Part shown: positions 32,864-42,311 of the stretch, piece by piece
How positions within the stretch are numbered: the stretch's first letter is position 1
Layout of the letters: every line of letters starts with the position of its first letter
NCBI RefSeq assembly: GCF_000223905.1
Contig: NC_015948.1
Span: 1 to 64,000 of the forward strand
From: Haloarcula hispanica ATCC 33960
GTDB lineage: Archaea > Halobacteriota > Halobacteria > Halobacteriales > Haloarculaceae
Length of the DNA stretch: 64,000 nucleotides
Direction: 5' to 3'
The notes under the pieces: generated by a model
What the model was told of the DNA's origin: nothing
The model's input: the letters and a program-made list of their open reading frames with translations, nothing else
Database searches by the model: none
Made by a program: the position numbers and the translations under genes

Positions 32864-33511
32864 ATGGCACGCAACCGCTCCCCGACGTTCGAGAACAGGC
32901 AAACTGCCGGTCGACGGCTGGGAGAGGCGTTGCGCGAGCGAGATATCGCGGTCGACATCGTCCTCGCGATACCGCGCGGTGGGCTGCCAGTGGGCCGCCC
33001 CGTCGCCGACGCGCTCGACGTCCCGCTGGACATCGCGGTCGCAAAGAAGATCGGCGCACCGAACAACCCCGAGTACGCTATCGGCGCCGTCGCCGCGGAC
33101 GGAGCGGTCTGGCTCAACACCGATGTCATCGAGCAACGCGAGATACCCCGGGACTACGTTGCGAGCACACGAGCGGAGATGGCGGAAGCCGCCCGACAGA
33201 AGGCCCAGCGCTACCGCAGTTCGGAGTCGTCGCCGACACTTACCGGGAAGCGAGTCTGCCTCGTCGACGACGGCGTGGCGACGGGCGCGACGGCGCGGGC
33301 CTGCATCGAGCAGATCCGACAGGCCGGTCCCGAGCGACTCGTGCTTGCGGTGCCGGTCGCTTCGCCGCGGGCGATTTCGGACCTCGAAGCGCTGGTCGAC
33401 GAGGTGGTCTGCTTGGAGGTCCCGTCGGCGTTCCGCGCCGTCGGCCAGTACTACGAGCAGTTCGACCAGGTTTCCGACGAGGACGCGATGTCGTATCTCG
33501 ACGGCGAGTGA
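32864..33511 (+). CDS. Phosphoribosyltransferase-like protein (COG1926)
   Basis: 215-aa type I PRTase. The PRPP-binding site is VCLVDDGVATGATARACIEQIRQAG (about residues 125-149), and the N-terminal hood is ENRQTAGRRLGEALRERDIAVDIVLAIPRGGLPVGRPVADALDVPLDIAVAKKIG. This is the COG1926 pattern of predicted phosphoribosyltransferases, whose substrates are mostly unknown. The ATG at 32864 (MARNRSPTFENR) starts the conserved domain. Confidence 0.82.
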   Translation: MARNRSPTFENRQTAGRRLGEALRERDIAVDIVLAIPRGGLPVGRPVADALDVPLDIAVAKKIGAPNNPEYAIGAVAADGAVWLNTDVIEQREIPRDYVASTRAEMAEAARQKAQRYRSSESSPTLTGKRVCLVDDGVATGATARACIEQIRQAGPERLVLAVPVASPRAISDLEALVDEVVCLEVPSAFRAVGQYYEQFDQVSDEDAMSYLDGE

Positions 33512-33514
33512 CCG

Positions 33515-34720
33515 TTACCGCTCTATCCCTGATTCCGGCCGGACAGTCTCGGTCTCCGTCTCACCGATGGGGGTAAAGTCGCCGCTGGACTTGATAATCG
33601 AGAGCGCTGTCATGATGTCTGTCCGGGTGAGTAACCCCTCGAAGGAGTCGTCCTCGTCAGTGACGAGCAGGCGACCGACGGAGTTCTGCTGGAGCGAGGT
33701 CAGCGCGTCCATCACATCGGTCTCCGGACTGATTGTGATGATTTCCGTCGTCATCACGTCGCCGACGGTGTAGGCCTCGCGCTCGACCTCCTGAACGGCG
33801 CGGGCGTCTTCGAGCGTGACGAGGCCGACGACCTCGCCGCCGCGCTCGACCGGATAGCCGGTGTGACGCTCCTTGAACATCGTCTGGATGAGTTCCCGGA
33901 CGGACATGTCCTCGGGGACTGTCGTTACGTGGTCCGCCGGCGTCATCACGTCCGCGACGGTGACGCCCTCGAACGCGGCCCGCATCGAGGTCTGGCGGGA
34001 CTCGCCCGCCGCGCCGATGTAGATGAAGAAGGCCAGGCCGGCGAGGAAGATATTTCCGAGGACGAAGATGCCAAACAGGCCGAGGAAGACGGCGAACACC
34101 TTCCCGACTTCGGCGGCGATGGTGGTGGCTCTGGCGTACGACCGCCGGCGGGCCAGCAGCGCGCGCAGGACGCGGCCGCCGTCCATCGGGAAGCCGGGGA
34201 GCATATTGAACGCCGCCAGTGCGATGTTCATCAGCGCCAGATAGCCGAGGATGAACCGTGCTGATTCGATGGCTGTCGCCGCACCGCTTGGGAGAAGCTG
34301 GAACGCGACGAAACAGACAGCGCCGACGGCGATACTGACGATGGGGCCGGCAATAGCGATGACCAGCTCCTGTTTCCAGTCTTCGGGCATCTCGCTGAGC
34401 TGGGCGATGCCGCCGAACAGCCAGAGCGTGATGGAGTCAATAGGGAAGCCATAGCGGATAGCGACGAGGGAGTGGCCGAGTTCGTGGAGGACGACGCCGG
34501 TGAACAGGCCGAGGGCCGCACCGATGCCGAGTACCCAGACGAGCGCGCCGTCGGTAAGGACGGCCGCGTCCAGCCCGGCGTTCAGCGTCCCGTTCAACAG
34601 CTCGGTCGTCTGCTCGATCTGTGTCCCGATAATCCAGGCGAACAGCGGTAGCACGAGGAGAAACGTCAGGTCCAACTGGATGGGGATTCCAAACGCGCTT
34701 CCGATGCGAAACCGGCGCAT
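33515..34720 (-). CDS. Site-2 protease (M50) with two CBS domains
   Basis: 401-aa intramembrane metalloprotease. The zinc site HELGHS is in GVVLHELGHSLVAIRYG (about residue 79), and the second conserved motif is FNMLPGFPMDGGRVLRALL. About six membrane helices span residues 10-245. The C-terminal 150 residues are two CBS domains (VADVMTPADHVTTVPEDMSVREL, VGDVMTTEIITISPETDVMDAL) that bind adenosyl ligands and may regulate proteolysis. The ATG at 34720 (MRRFRIGSAFGIPIQL) is the usual family N-terminus; a longer frame upstream runs over the neighbouring cupin gene. Confidence 0.9.
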   Translation of the reverse strand: MRRFRIGSAFGIPIQLDLTFLLVLPLFAWIIGTQIEQTTELLNGTLNAGLDAAVLTDGALVWVLGIGAALGLFTGVVLHELGHSLVAIRYGFPIDSITLWLFGGIAQLSEMPEDWKQELVIAIAGPIVSIAVGAVCFVAFQLLPSGAATAIESARFILGYLALMNIALAAFNMLPGFPMDGGRVLRALLARRRSYARATTIAAEVGKVFAVFLGLFGIFVLGNIFLAGLAFFIYIGAAGESRQTSMRAAFEGVTVADVMTPADHVTTVPEDMSVRELIQTMFKERHTGYPVERGGEVVGLVTLEDARAVQEVEREAYTVGDVMTTEIITISPETDVMDALTSLQQNSVGRLLVTDEDDSFEGLLTRTDIMTALSIIKSSGDFTPIGETETETVRPESGIER

Positions 34721-34819
34721 ATCGGGAGGTTGACGCGGGACGGTCTTAAGCCCCCTTGCGGGACTGCCGCAGTCACCACTGCCGGTACCCCTTTGCGCCG
34801 AGCCCGTGATGGACCGCAT

Positions 34820-35185
34820 ATGAGCGACCCACTGATTCGCCGCGCGGACGACATCGAGTACGAACCCGTCGACGCCGCCGACGGGCTGGAAAAAGGCGTC
34901 CTCATCGGTGAGGACAACGGCGGCGGCAATCTCGCACTCCGTCGCTTCACGCTCGCCCCCGGCGGCAGCGTGCCGAAACACACCAACGAAATCGAACACG
35001 AGCAGTACGTCCTTTCCGGACGGTACACCGTCGGCATCGAAGGCGAGGAGTACGACGTCGGGGCGGGCGACAGCCTCCATATCCCCGCTGGCGCTGTCCA
35101 CTGGTACCGCAACGACGGCGACGAACCGGGTTCCTTCCTCTGTGCGGTTCCCGCCGGCGATGACGAAATCAAACTGCAAGAGTGA
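34820..35185 (+). CDS. Cupin-domain protein
   Basis: 121-aa single cupin. The beta-barrel metal-site motifs are present: LAPGGSVPKHTNEIEHEQYVLSGRY (motif 1, with two His and one Glu) and AGDSLHIPAGAVHWYRNDGDEPGSF (motif 2, with the His). It could bind a metal and act as a small dioxygenase, isomerase or ligand-binding protein; the substrate is not predictable. Divergent from the site-2 protease gene; the ATG at 34820 is the first of the conserved protein. Confidence 0.83.
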   Translation: MSDPLIRRADDIEYEPVDAADGLEKGVLIGEDNGGGNLALRRFTLAPGGSVPKHTNEIEHEQYVLSGRYTVGIEGEEYDVGAGDSLHIPAGAVHWYRNDGDEPGSFLCAVPAGDDEIKLQE

Positions 35186-35271
35186 CTGCTAGCATGTGCA
35201 TCTACCACAGGCGTAGCAACAACTGAGCACCAGAGCGCCCAACACAGAGCCGACTACCCAATCCAGGCCGG

Positions 35272-35385
35272 GTGGGACCGAAAGGGGCGAGCCGCTGGGC
35301 GTTCGAGACGACGTAAGCACCGCAGGGAGTGCAACGACCGAGGAGCGCAGCGAGTCGCAGTAGTCCAGCGGCTCGGGGCTTTCTG
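35272..35385 (+). ncRNA. Candidate structured RNA or dispersed element
   Basis: A long imperfect hairpin. GAAAG (35280-35284) pairs with CTTTC (35379-35383), then a symmetric G-rich internal loop (GGGC/GGGG), then a perfect 10-bp stem GAGCCGCTGG/CCAGCGGCTC (35289-35298 with 35365-35374). Inside the loop are smaller stems such as GCAC/GTGC in AAGCACCGCAGGGAGTGCAA. The strand of transcription is not known. It is not an ORF. The paired outer motifs resemble a repeat found at many haloarchaeal intergenic sites, but this is from memory. Confidence 0.45.
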
Positions 35386-35469
35386 GCTGTTCGAAACCGT
35401 AGCCGCGTGATTCGTCCCGCTCACAGCTAGTCCGAACCGCTCAAGTAGCGCAGTCGCCACTAGATAATT

Positions 35470-37515
35470 GTGTCACAGCAGGCCGCACAGGTAGAGACGC
35501 TGTTCCTCCACGAACACGGCGAGGAGTTCCGCGTCGCCGCCCACCGGGACGGCGAGCGGCTCTTCCACGGTATCCTCGAACTCAAGGAGACCGACGCCGG
35601 CCCCCGCCCGCGTCGGCTCCGCGTCAAGGACGGAACCAGCGAGGAGCTTCGCTCGCCCGACCAGTTCGTCGACCTCGCCCGCCGTGCGGCCCGCATTCGC
35701 ATTTCAGAGCAGACTGCTCCGCGTGCACGCGAGCGAATTCGCGAGATGCTCGACGCGTACCAGATCGAGGCCAAGGTCGCCCGGACCTGTCGGCTGTGTG
35801 CCTCCGACGGGCGCTACTCGCCGATTACCAGCGAGACGGCTATCGAGACTGACGACGAGACCATCTGCCCGGAGTGCGCTCGCCAGCAGCTCGACCGAGA
35901 ACTCGCCTACAAAGGAAACATCGGCGGCGACGCTCGCGACCGGCTCGAAGAGCTCCTGCTCGAAGTGCAGGACCTCGACCGGGTGACGAACCTCCTGTCG
36001 GGCCAACTGGACCCGGACCTGACGAAGTTCGACGAGATCTCGGCCACCGTCGACGAGGTCGACCCCGTTCGCGTTGATTCGCTGGACCTCCACCCGGGCA
36101 TGCAAGAACACCTCGAATCCCGGTTCGACACCCTGCTCCCGGTCCAGAGTCTCGCCGTCGAACACGGAGCCACGGAGGGCCGCGATCAGCTGGTCGTGAG
36201 CGCGACGGCGACGGGGAAGACGCTCATCGGCGAGATGGCCGGCATCGACCGCGTCCTGAACAACAAGGGAACGATGCTGTTTCTCGTCCCGCTGGTCGCG
36301 CTCGCGAACCAGAAGTACGAGCAGTTCCAGGACCGCTACGGCGACATGGTCGACGTGTCGCTGCGCGTGGGCGCGAGCCGCATCGCCGACGAGGGCGGAC
36401 GCTTCGACCCCGAAGCCGATGTCATCGTCGGGACCTACGAGGGAATCGACCACGCGCTCCGGACCGGCAAGGACCTCGGGACGGTCGGGACCGTCGTCAT
36501 CGACGAGGTGCATACGCTCGGCGAGGACGAGCGAGGCCACCGCCTCGACGGCCTGATTTCCAGACTCAAATACTACTGCGAGTCCGGCGGCGCACCCGAC
36601 AGCGGCGATACGCAGTGGATTTACCTCTCGGCGACGGTCGGCAACCCCGGCCAACTGGCCGACCAGCTCCGGGCGACGCTCATCGAGTTCGAGGAGCGGC
36701 CGGTCCCCATCGAACGCCACGTCACGTTCGCCGACGGCCGCGAGAAGATCGAGACGGAGAAGAAGCTCGTCAAGCGAGCCTTCGACAACAAGTCGAGCAA
36801 GGGGTACCGCGGCCAGACCATCATCTTCACGAACTCCCGACGCCGGTGTCACCAGATTTCACGCAAACTGGAGTACAGCTCCGCGCCGTACCACGCCGGG
36901 CTGGACAACCGGAAGCGCCAGCGGGTCGAGCGGCAGTTCGCCGACCAGGAGTTGGCGGCGGTCGTGACGACGGCGGCGCTGGCGGCGGGGGTCGACTTCC
37001 CGGCCTCGCAGGTCATCTTCGACTCGCTTGCGATGGGTATCGAGTGGCTCACCGTTCAGGAGTTCAGCCAGATGCTCGGCCGGGCTGGTCGCCCGGACTA
37101 CCACGACAAGGGCACCGTCTACATGCTGGTCGAGCCGGACTGTACGTACCACAACAGCATGGAGATGACCGAGGACGAGGTGGCGTTCAAGCTCCTGAAA
37201 GGCGAGATGGAGCCGGTCATCACCCGCTACGACGAGGGCGCGGCCGTCGAGGAGACGCTGGCGAACGTCACCGTCGCCGGCAAGCAGGCCAAGCGGCTCA
37301 ACGACCGGATGGTCGGCGAGGTCCCGACCAAGCACGCGCTCGGGAAGCTACTGGAGTACGAATTTATCGACGGGCTCTCACCGACGCCGCTCGGCCGAGC
37401 CGTGACCCGGCACTTCCTCGCGCCCGACGAGTCGTTCCAGCTGCTCGACGGCATCCGAAAGGGACAGCACCCCTACGAGATCGTCGCCGACATGGAACTG
37501 CGCGACGAGCACTGA
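35470..37515 (+). CDS. Ski2/Hel308-like DEAD/DEAH helicase with N-terminal zinc domain
   Basis: 681-aa SF2 helicase. The N-terminal 230 residues are a haloarchaea-specific region with a four-Cys zinc site (CRLCASDGRY...CPECARQQL, about residues 100-140). Helicase motif I is SATATGKTLIGE (about 237-248), motif II VIDEVHTLGEDE, motif III YLSATVGNP, motif V TAALAAGVDFPAS and motif VI EFSQMLGRAGRPDYHDKG. The last 120 residues contain VTVAGKQAKRLNDRM and resemble the winged-helix part of Ski2-like proteins. It probably acts on RNA or DNA repair structures. The GTG at 35470 is the only usable start near the first conserved residues (SQQAAQVETLFLHEHGEEF). Confidence 0.87.
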   Translation: MSQQAAQVETLFLHEHGEEFRVAAHRDGERLFHGILELKETDAGPRPRRLRVKDGTSEELRSPDQFVDLARRAARIRISEQTAPRARERIREMLDAYQIEAKVARTCRLCASDGRYSPITSETAIETDDETICPECARQQLDRELAYKGNIGGDARDRLEELLLEVQDLDRVTNLLSGQLDPDLTKFDEISATVDEVDPVRVDSLDLHPGMQEHLESRFDTLLPVQSLAVEHGATEGRDQLVVSATATGKTLIGEMAGIDRVLNNKGTMLFLVPLVALANQKYEQFQDRYGDMVDVSLRVGASRIADEGGRFDPEADVIVGTYEGIDHALRTGKDLGTVGTVVIDEVHTLGEDERGHRLDGLISRLKYYCESGGAPDSGDTQWIYLSATVGNPGQLADQLRATLIEFEERPVPIERHVTFADGREKIETEKKLVKRAFDNKSSKGYRGQTIIFTNSRRRCHQISRKLEYSSAPYHAGLDNRKRQRVERQFADQELAAVVTTAALAAGVDFPASQVIFDSLAMGIEWLTVQEFSQMLGRAGRPDYHDKGTVYMLVEPDCTYHNSMEMTEDEVAFKLLKGEMEPVITRYDEGAAVEETLANVTVAGKQAKRLNDRMVGEVPTKHALGKLLEYEFIDGLSPTPLGRAVTRHFLAPDESFQLLDGIRKGQHPYEIVADMELRDEH

Positions 37516-37594
37516 GCCGCGTTCGTTCCGCAGACCTGTCGGCCGAGTATCCTTTCGGCGTACATTCTTGTAGCGGCACGTACTTCCGGTGTCC

Positions 37595-39772
37595 ATGGGC
37601 CTGTTCGATACGATCCGTCGCGCCGTCGGTGGCGATGACTCGTCGACCGACGGGGACGAGCGGGCGGCCGGGGGCGACCCGCCGTCCGACGATGGGCCGG
37701 ACCTTCTGGATACAGCGACGCTCGACCCGACGACGTTCCGGGAGTACGCCGAGCACGTCGTCGACGGCGCGGACCCGCTGACCTTCGACCCCGACGCGCT
37801 TGCCCGCCTCGATACGGCTATCGAGGAGAGCTACGACGGCAAAACCGTCGGCGACGCCGCGAGTGTGACGACCTACACCGAGAACACGGTTCGGTTCGGA
37901 AGCTACCTCGGCGAACTCCTCGTGCGGGCGTACGACGGCAAGTGGGTCCAGTCAGACGGTCGATGGGGCGTCGCTGTCGCCGGCCCGAACGATGAGGTGG
38001 GTGTCGCGGTGTTCGACGTGGCCGCTCGCTCGTTCGCCGACAAACCGGTGTTTGCGGCCGTCGTGACGCGTCTGGAATCCGACCTGGAACTGGATAGCAT
38101 ACAGAGTACCGACGACGGAGGTCTGACAGAGCCGGGCGCGGACGAAATCGACGCCGACAGTGTCGTCTCCGAACCGACGCGGGTCGTTAGCCGCGTCGAC
38201 GATGGACAGGCGGACGAACGCGACGGACCGCCCGAACCGACGGCGACAGATGAGCGAAGTGAGGCAACTGCCGGCGACACCGCTGATACCGATTCGTCCC
38301 AGGCCATCGAAACAGAGCCGACCCGAATCGTCCGGCGGGTCGAATCCGAGTCGGAAGGCGAAGACCGGCCGGACGACACCGACCCCACACCCGCCACCAG
38401 TGAGGTCGCTGACGAGCCAGAGAACGAGCCACCGTGGAGCAGTGACGACGCCGACAGTTCGACCGCTGACATCGGCGAGGACGCAGATCCAGAGACGACC
38501 GAGTCAGCGTCAGACGATGCCGGCAGCGAGCTGTCGGCCGCTAAAACCACCGAGGAGGGGTCGACTATCGACTCAAGCGATGCGGAGCCGGCCACCGAAC
38601 CCGCTGCCGAGCAATCGGCTGTTGATACCGCCGATGAGCAACCAACCGCCGAAACACCGGCAGCGGACTCGACCTTCGACGCCGCTGAAGACGGACCGAC
38701 TGCTGACACGACTGATGCTGTCGAGACGACGGCCGATGCCGATGATACCGCTGATATGGCCACTGCCGACGAAGCGGCCGCGTACATCGACGAAGCGGAA
38801 CCGACAGCCGACAGTGCTACAGCGGACCCCTCGGACGAAGCGCCGGCGGCCGAGACACTTCCCGAAGACTCGGCTATCGACACTCGCGACGAGGACCGAA
38901 CTGTCGACGCGCCCGCGGGAGCAGCAACCGACACATCTGCTGACGAAGCAGTGACCGATACAGCCGACGACGGAGCGGCCGGGACATCGATAGACGACGA
39001 ATCAAAGCCCGATATCTCGCCGGATGCGTCGTCAGACGTCGCTACAGACGCGGAGGCGGTTTCCGAAACCACGGGTGACGAGTCGCCTGCAGACACCGCT
39101 GACGCCGCGGGGGTCGATGACACGCCGGCAGCCGTTGCGGAATCCGACGCCGTGGAACAGTCCGATGATCGTCCCGACACATCGGCTCCTGTCGGGGATG
39201 TCGAGGCGTCTGATGCCACTGAGACTGCACCGTCACAGGACGCAACCGCTGACGAGACGCCTGATACGGCGGCCGCTGACGAACGTGAGCAGCCTGCTTC
39301 CACCGGCAGCGACTCGACCGCTGGCTCGATGGCCCGCTCGTGGGAACCCGGCACGGTCCGGGCGGACCACGCCGACACCGCCGTCGAGTTCGCCGACTTC
39401 TGGGGCGAACACGACCTCGATTTCTCGCCGGCCTCGCTTTCGCGGCTCGACGATCTGGTCGACGCGGAGTGGGACGACGAGCGATTCGCCGAGACGACGT
39501 TCGGGAGCGACGACTCCTTCGACGACCGCGCGTTCACCAGTGTCGTGCGGGAACTCGGCGGCTACTTCGGCGAAGTACTCGTCCGGCAACTCGACGGCAA
39601 GTGGACCGACGAGACGGACCACGAAGCGGCCGTCGTCGTCGGCGGACCGGGCGGGCAGTTCGCCATCCCCGTCTTCGAGGTCGCGATAACCTCGCTCAGA
39701 AAACAGGCGGTGTTCGGCCGGAGCTACGACGCCCTGCTCGAAGACCTGGGTCGTGACGGGCCGACGCGGTGA
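37595..39772 (+). CDS. Two-domain protein with ~400-residue acidic linker
   Basis: 725-aa protein. A domain of about 130 residues near the N-terminus (about 45-165) contains FGSYLGELLVRAYDGKWVQ and VGVAVFDVAARSFADKPVF. A homologous domain at the C-terminus (about 595-725) contains LGGYFGEVLVRQLDGKWTDE and FAIPVFEVAITSLRKQAVFG. Between them, roughly residues 175-590 are almost entirely Asp, Glu, Thr, Ser and Ala in irregular short repeats such as DTAD, TADEA and ATEPA. The ATG at 37595 follows a short spacer and gives MGLFDTIRRAVGGD. The domain is like the actinobacterial/haloarchaeal module around G-YLGE-LVR--GGKW; its activity is unknown. Confidence 0.75.
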   Translation: MGLFDTIRRAVGGDDSSTDGDERAAGGDPPSDDGPDLLDTATLDPTTFREYAEHVVDGADPLTFDPDALARLDTAIEESYDGKTVGDAASVTTYTENTVRFGSYLGELLVRAYDGKWVQSDGRWGVAVAGPNDEVGVAVFDVAARSFADKPVFAAVVTRLESDLELDSIQSTDDGGLTEPGADEIDADSVVSEPTRVVSRVDDGQADERDGPPEPTATDERSEATAGDTADTDSSQAIETEPTRIVRRVESESEGEDRPDDTDPTPATSEVADEPENEPPWSSDDADSSTADIGEDADPETTESASDDAGSELSAAKTTEEGSTIDSSDAEPATEPAAEQSAVDTADEQPTAETPAADSTFDAAEDGPTADTTDAVETTADADDTADMATADEAAAYIDEAEPTADSATADPSDEAPAAETLPEDSAIDTRDEDRTVDAPAGAATDTSADEAVTDTADDGAAGTSIDDESKPDISPDASSDVATDAEAVSETTGDESPADTADAAGVDDTPAAVAESDAVEQSDDRPDTSAPVGDVEASDATETAPSQDATADETPDTAAADEREQPASTGSDSTAGSMARSWEPGTVRADHADTAVEFADFWGEHDLDFSPASLSRLDDLVDAEWDDERFAETTFGSDDSFDDRAFTSVVRELGGYFGEVLVRQLDGKWTDETDHEAAVVVGGPGGQFAIPVFEVAITSLRKQAVFGRSYDALLEDLGRDGPTR

Positions 39773-39808
39773 GCGACGCGACACCGGCCAGGCGGTTTCT
39801 CGCTGTTG

Positions 39809-39982
39809 CTAGTCAGAGATGGGTATGACTGACGTGCTCCCGCATTCGGGACACTCGTCGTGGTCCGTGTAGAGGAGCGTATCACACTCGATACACCGGT
39901 GGGTGGCTTCGTCGTCGGACGCGTTCCCGACCTCCTGTTTCAGCTCCTCGACTTTTCGACCGAGATCGTTGAAAAGGCTCAT
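39809..39982 (-). CDS. 57-residue zinc-ribbon protein
   Basis: 57-aa protein: an N-terminal helix (MSLFNDLGRKVEELKQEV) then a zinc ribbon CIECDTLLYTDHDECPECG (four Cys, two CxxC). The size and layout match small haloarchaeal zinc-ribbon proteins that may bind RNA or partner proteins. The ATG at 39982 is chosen over a longer frame that runs into the next gene's sequence. Confidence 0.72.
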   Translation of the reverse strand: MSLFNDLGRKVEELKQEVGNASDDEATHRCIECDTLLYTDHDECPECGSTSVIPISD

Positions 39983-40064
39983 TGCCACTCCTTCGGCCCG
40001 GACAGGGATAAACGTCGGCTGCCTGGTCAGGGTGTGAGCGGACGCCACCGCACGCAAACGACCC

Positions 40065-41999
40065 ATGCTTTTGTCACTGGCGGCGCAGGGGCCAGACGTG
40101 TCGCTGCCACCTGTTACGCCGGGGATGTTGTTCGTCTTCGCGGTTATCGTCGCTGCGCTGGTGCTGTTTGCGACGGAGGCGCTGCCAGTCGACGTGACTG
40201 CTATCGCCGTCATGGTCGCGCTGATGCTGGCCGAACCGGTGACGGTGCTCGCGACCGACCTCGGGTTGCTTGCCGAGCCGGTGTACGTGTTACACCAGGC
40301 CGGTGACGGGATTTCGCCGCTGGACCGCGGGCTCTCTGGCTTCGCCTCGACGGCGACCATAACGGTGCTGGCGATGTTCATCCTCTCCGACGGCGTCCAG
40401 CGGACCGGCATCGTCCAGATTCTCGGCGCGAAAATCGCCTCGCTGACCGGGGACAGCGAAACGAGACAGCTCAGTGCGACCGTCGGGCTGGTCGCGCCTA
40501 TCTCCGGGTTCATCAACAACACCGCCGCCGTCGCCATCCTCCTGCCGATGGTCACCGACATCGCGCACAAGGGCAAGCTCTCGCCGTCGAAACTGCTGCT
40601 GCCGCTGTCCTACGCCTCGATGTTCGGCGGGATGCTGACCCTCATCGGCACCTCGACGAACATCCTCGCCTCGCAGCTCTCGGCGGAACTGCTCGGCCGC
40701 CCGTTCAGCATGTTCGAGTTCACCCAGCTCGGCATCATCGTGACCATCGTCGGGACGATCTACCTGCTCACCGTCGGTCGCTATCTGGTCCCGTCGCGTA
40801 TCCCAGCCGAGGAGGACCTCACCGAGGAGTTCGAGATGGGTGAGTACCTCACCGAGGTCGTCGTCCGCGAGGACTCCCCGCTCATCGGTCAGACCGTCGA
40901 GGAGGCCCTCAGGGTATCTGAGTTCGACGTGGACATCGTCCAGCTGGTCCGCGAGAAACGAACGTTCCTCGAACCCTTCGGCCAGAAAACGATTCGGGCC
41001 GGCGACGTCTTCGCGATTCGGACGGGCCGGGACACGCTCGTCGACCTCCTCGACGTCGAAGGGCTGGACGTGATTCCCGAAGTCGAGGTCGGTGAGGCAG
41101 AACTGGAGGCCGCAAACGAGCGAAAGAACCTCGTCGAGGTCGTCGTCGCTCCCGGCTCCTCGCTCATCGGTGAGACGCTCGTCTCCACGAGCTTCCGCCA
41201 GCGCTACGACGCAACCGTGCTGGCACTTCGCCACGGCCAGGAGCTGTACCGCCAGCGGATGGACCACGTCAAACTCCGCATCGGCGATACGCTGCTGGTG
41301 CAGGCCACCCCCGACAGCATCGACCGCCTCAACCGCAACAACGACTTCATCGTCGCCCAGGAGGTCGAACGGCCGGACTTCCGCCGGTCGAAGATTCCCG
41401 TCGCGGTCGGCATCGTCGCCGCCGTCGTCGGCGTCGCCGCGTTGACTCCGATTCACATCGTCATCTCGGCGCTGGGCGGCGCGCTCGCGATGGTCCTCAC
41501 CGGCTGTCTCCGCCCGTCGGAACTGTACGACGCCGTCCAGTGGGATGTCGTCTTCCTGCTTGCCGGCGTCATCCCGCTGGGTGTCGCCCTGCAGGAGACC
41601 GGCGGCGCTGACCTGCTCGCGGAGCTGTTCGTCATGGGTGCCGGCAGCGTCCTCACCGCCGGGGGCGGCCTCGCCGTCGTCCTCGGGCTGATGTATCTCG
41701 TCACGGCGCTGTTGACGAACATCATCTCGAACAACGCCTCCGTCGTGCTGATGATTCCGGTCGCTATCGAAACGGCCCAGCAACTGAATGCCAACGCCTT
41801 CGCGTTCGTCCTCGCCGTCACCTTCGCCGCCTCGACGGCCTTTATGACGCCGGTCGGGTACCAGACGAACCTCCTCGTCTACGGTCCCGGTGGATACCGC
41901 TTCACTGACTACCTCCGTGTCGGAGCGCCGCTACAGGCCGTCTTCGCCGTCGTGACCACGCTCGGCATCGCGTACTTCTGGGGCCTCGCTCCCGCGTGA
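40065..41999 (+). CDS. SLC13/ArsB-type carrier with two TrkA-C domains
   Basis: 644-aa ion/anion symporter. Two blocks of membrane helices (about residues 20-250 and 445-640) flank a soluble part with two RCK-C (TrkA-C) domains: VVVREDSPLIGQTVEEALRVSEFDVDIVQLVRE and VVVAPGSSLIGETLVSTSFRQRYDATVLALRHG. The first membrane block has FINNTAAVAILLPMV and GTSTNILASQL, and the second TNIISNNASVVLMIPV and TPVGYQTNLLVYGPG. These paired N-rich hairpins are the substrate-binding signature of the DASS/ArsB family. Likely substrates are sulfate, dicarboxylate or arsenite; RCK-C domains suggest nucleotide or ion control. Confidence 0.85.
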   Translation: MLLSLAAQGPDVSLPPVTPGMLFVFAVIVAALVLFATEALPVDVTAIAVMVALMLAEPVTVLATDLGLLAEPVYVLHQAGDGISPLDRGLSGFASTATITVLAMFILSDGVQRTGIVQILGAKIASLTGDSETRQLSATVGLVAPISGFINNTAAVAILLPMVTDIAHKGKLSPSKLLLPLSYASMFGGMLTLIGTSTNILASQLSAELLGRPFSMFEFTQLGIIVTIVGTIYLLTVGRYLVPSRIPAEEDLTEEFEMGEYLTEVVVREDSPLIGQTVEEALRVSEFDVDIVQLVREKRTFLEPFGQKTIRAGDVFAIRTGRDTLVDLLDVEGLDVIPEVEVGEAELEAANERKNLVEVVVAPGSSLIGETLVSTSFRQRYDATVLALRHGQELYRQRMDHVKLRIGDTLLVQATPDSIDRLNRNNDFIVAQEVERPDFRRSKIPVAVGIVAAVVGVAALTPIHIVISALGGALAMVLTGCLRPSELYDAVQWDVVFLLAGVIPLGVALQETGGADLLAELFVMGAGSVLTAGGGLAVVLGLMYLVTALLTNIISNNASVVLMIPVAIETAQQLNANAFAFVLAVTFAASTAFMTPVGYQTNLLVYGPGGYRFTDYLRVGAPLQAVFAVVTTLGIAYFWGLAPA

Positions 42000-42054
42000 C
42001 ACAGCGGCCTCGCAACGAAACCCTTTACTCGCTGTCCGGTCGAGATGTTGATGC

Positions 42055-42127
42055 GGGATCGTGGGGTAGCTTGGTAACCTTCGGGCCTTGGGTGCCCGCG
42101 CCCCTAGTTCAAATCTGGGCGATCCCA
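42055..42127 (+). tRNA. tRNA-Pro (UGG)
   Basis: Acceptor stem GGGATCG/CGATCCC with A discriminator, D-arm GGGTAGCTTGGTAACCT, anticodon stem CGGGC/GCCCG with loop CTTGGGT and anticodon TGG, T-arm CCTAGTTCAAATCTGGG. No intron. No CCA encoded. Confidence 0.92.
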
Positions 42128-42311
42128 TCCCTACCACACTCGAAGTGGCCCTTTTGCCGCTTCTACTGTCGTTCCTTCAGATACTCGTTCTGATCGTCCC
42201 TCGCAGTCATCGTTCTTCGTAGTCGTACTCGCGTTCCGACTGCCGCCGACATGCTACCAGCGAATACCCGAGCCACACTGCGAAAAGAAGCCGTAGCGAT
42301 GGCACGCCGCG

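Noticed and set aside
37903..39537. Long Ser/Ala-rich antisense frame opposite the acidic-linker protein
   Set aside because: It is the complement of the Asp/Thr repeats; no domain is recognisable and the plus-strand frame has paired domains.
40290..41783. Long Asp/Gly-rich antisense frame opposite the carrier gene
   Set aside because: It lies wholly inside the SLC13/TrkA-C gene and lacks any motif.
42128..42311. Integration remnant after tRNA-Pro
   Set aside because: The 184 bases between tRNA-Pro and the transducer gene show no copy of the tRNA 3' end and no integrase fragment.
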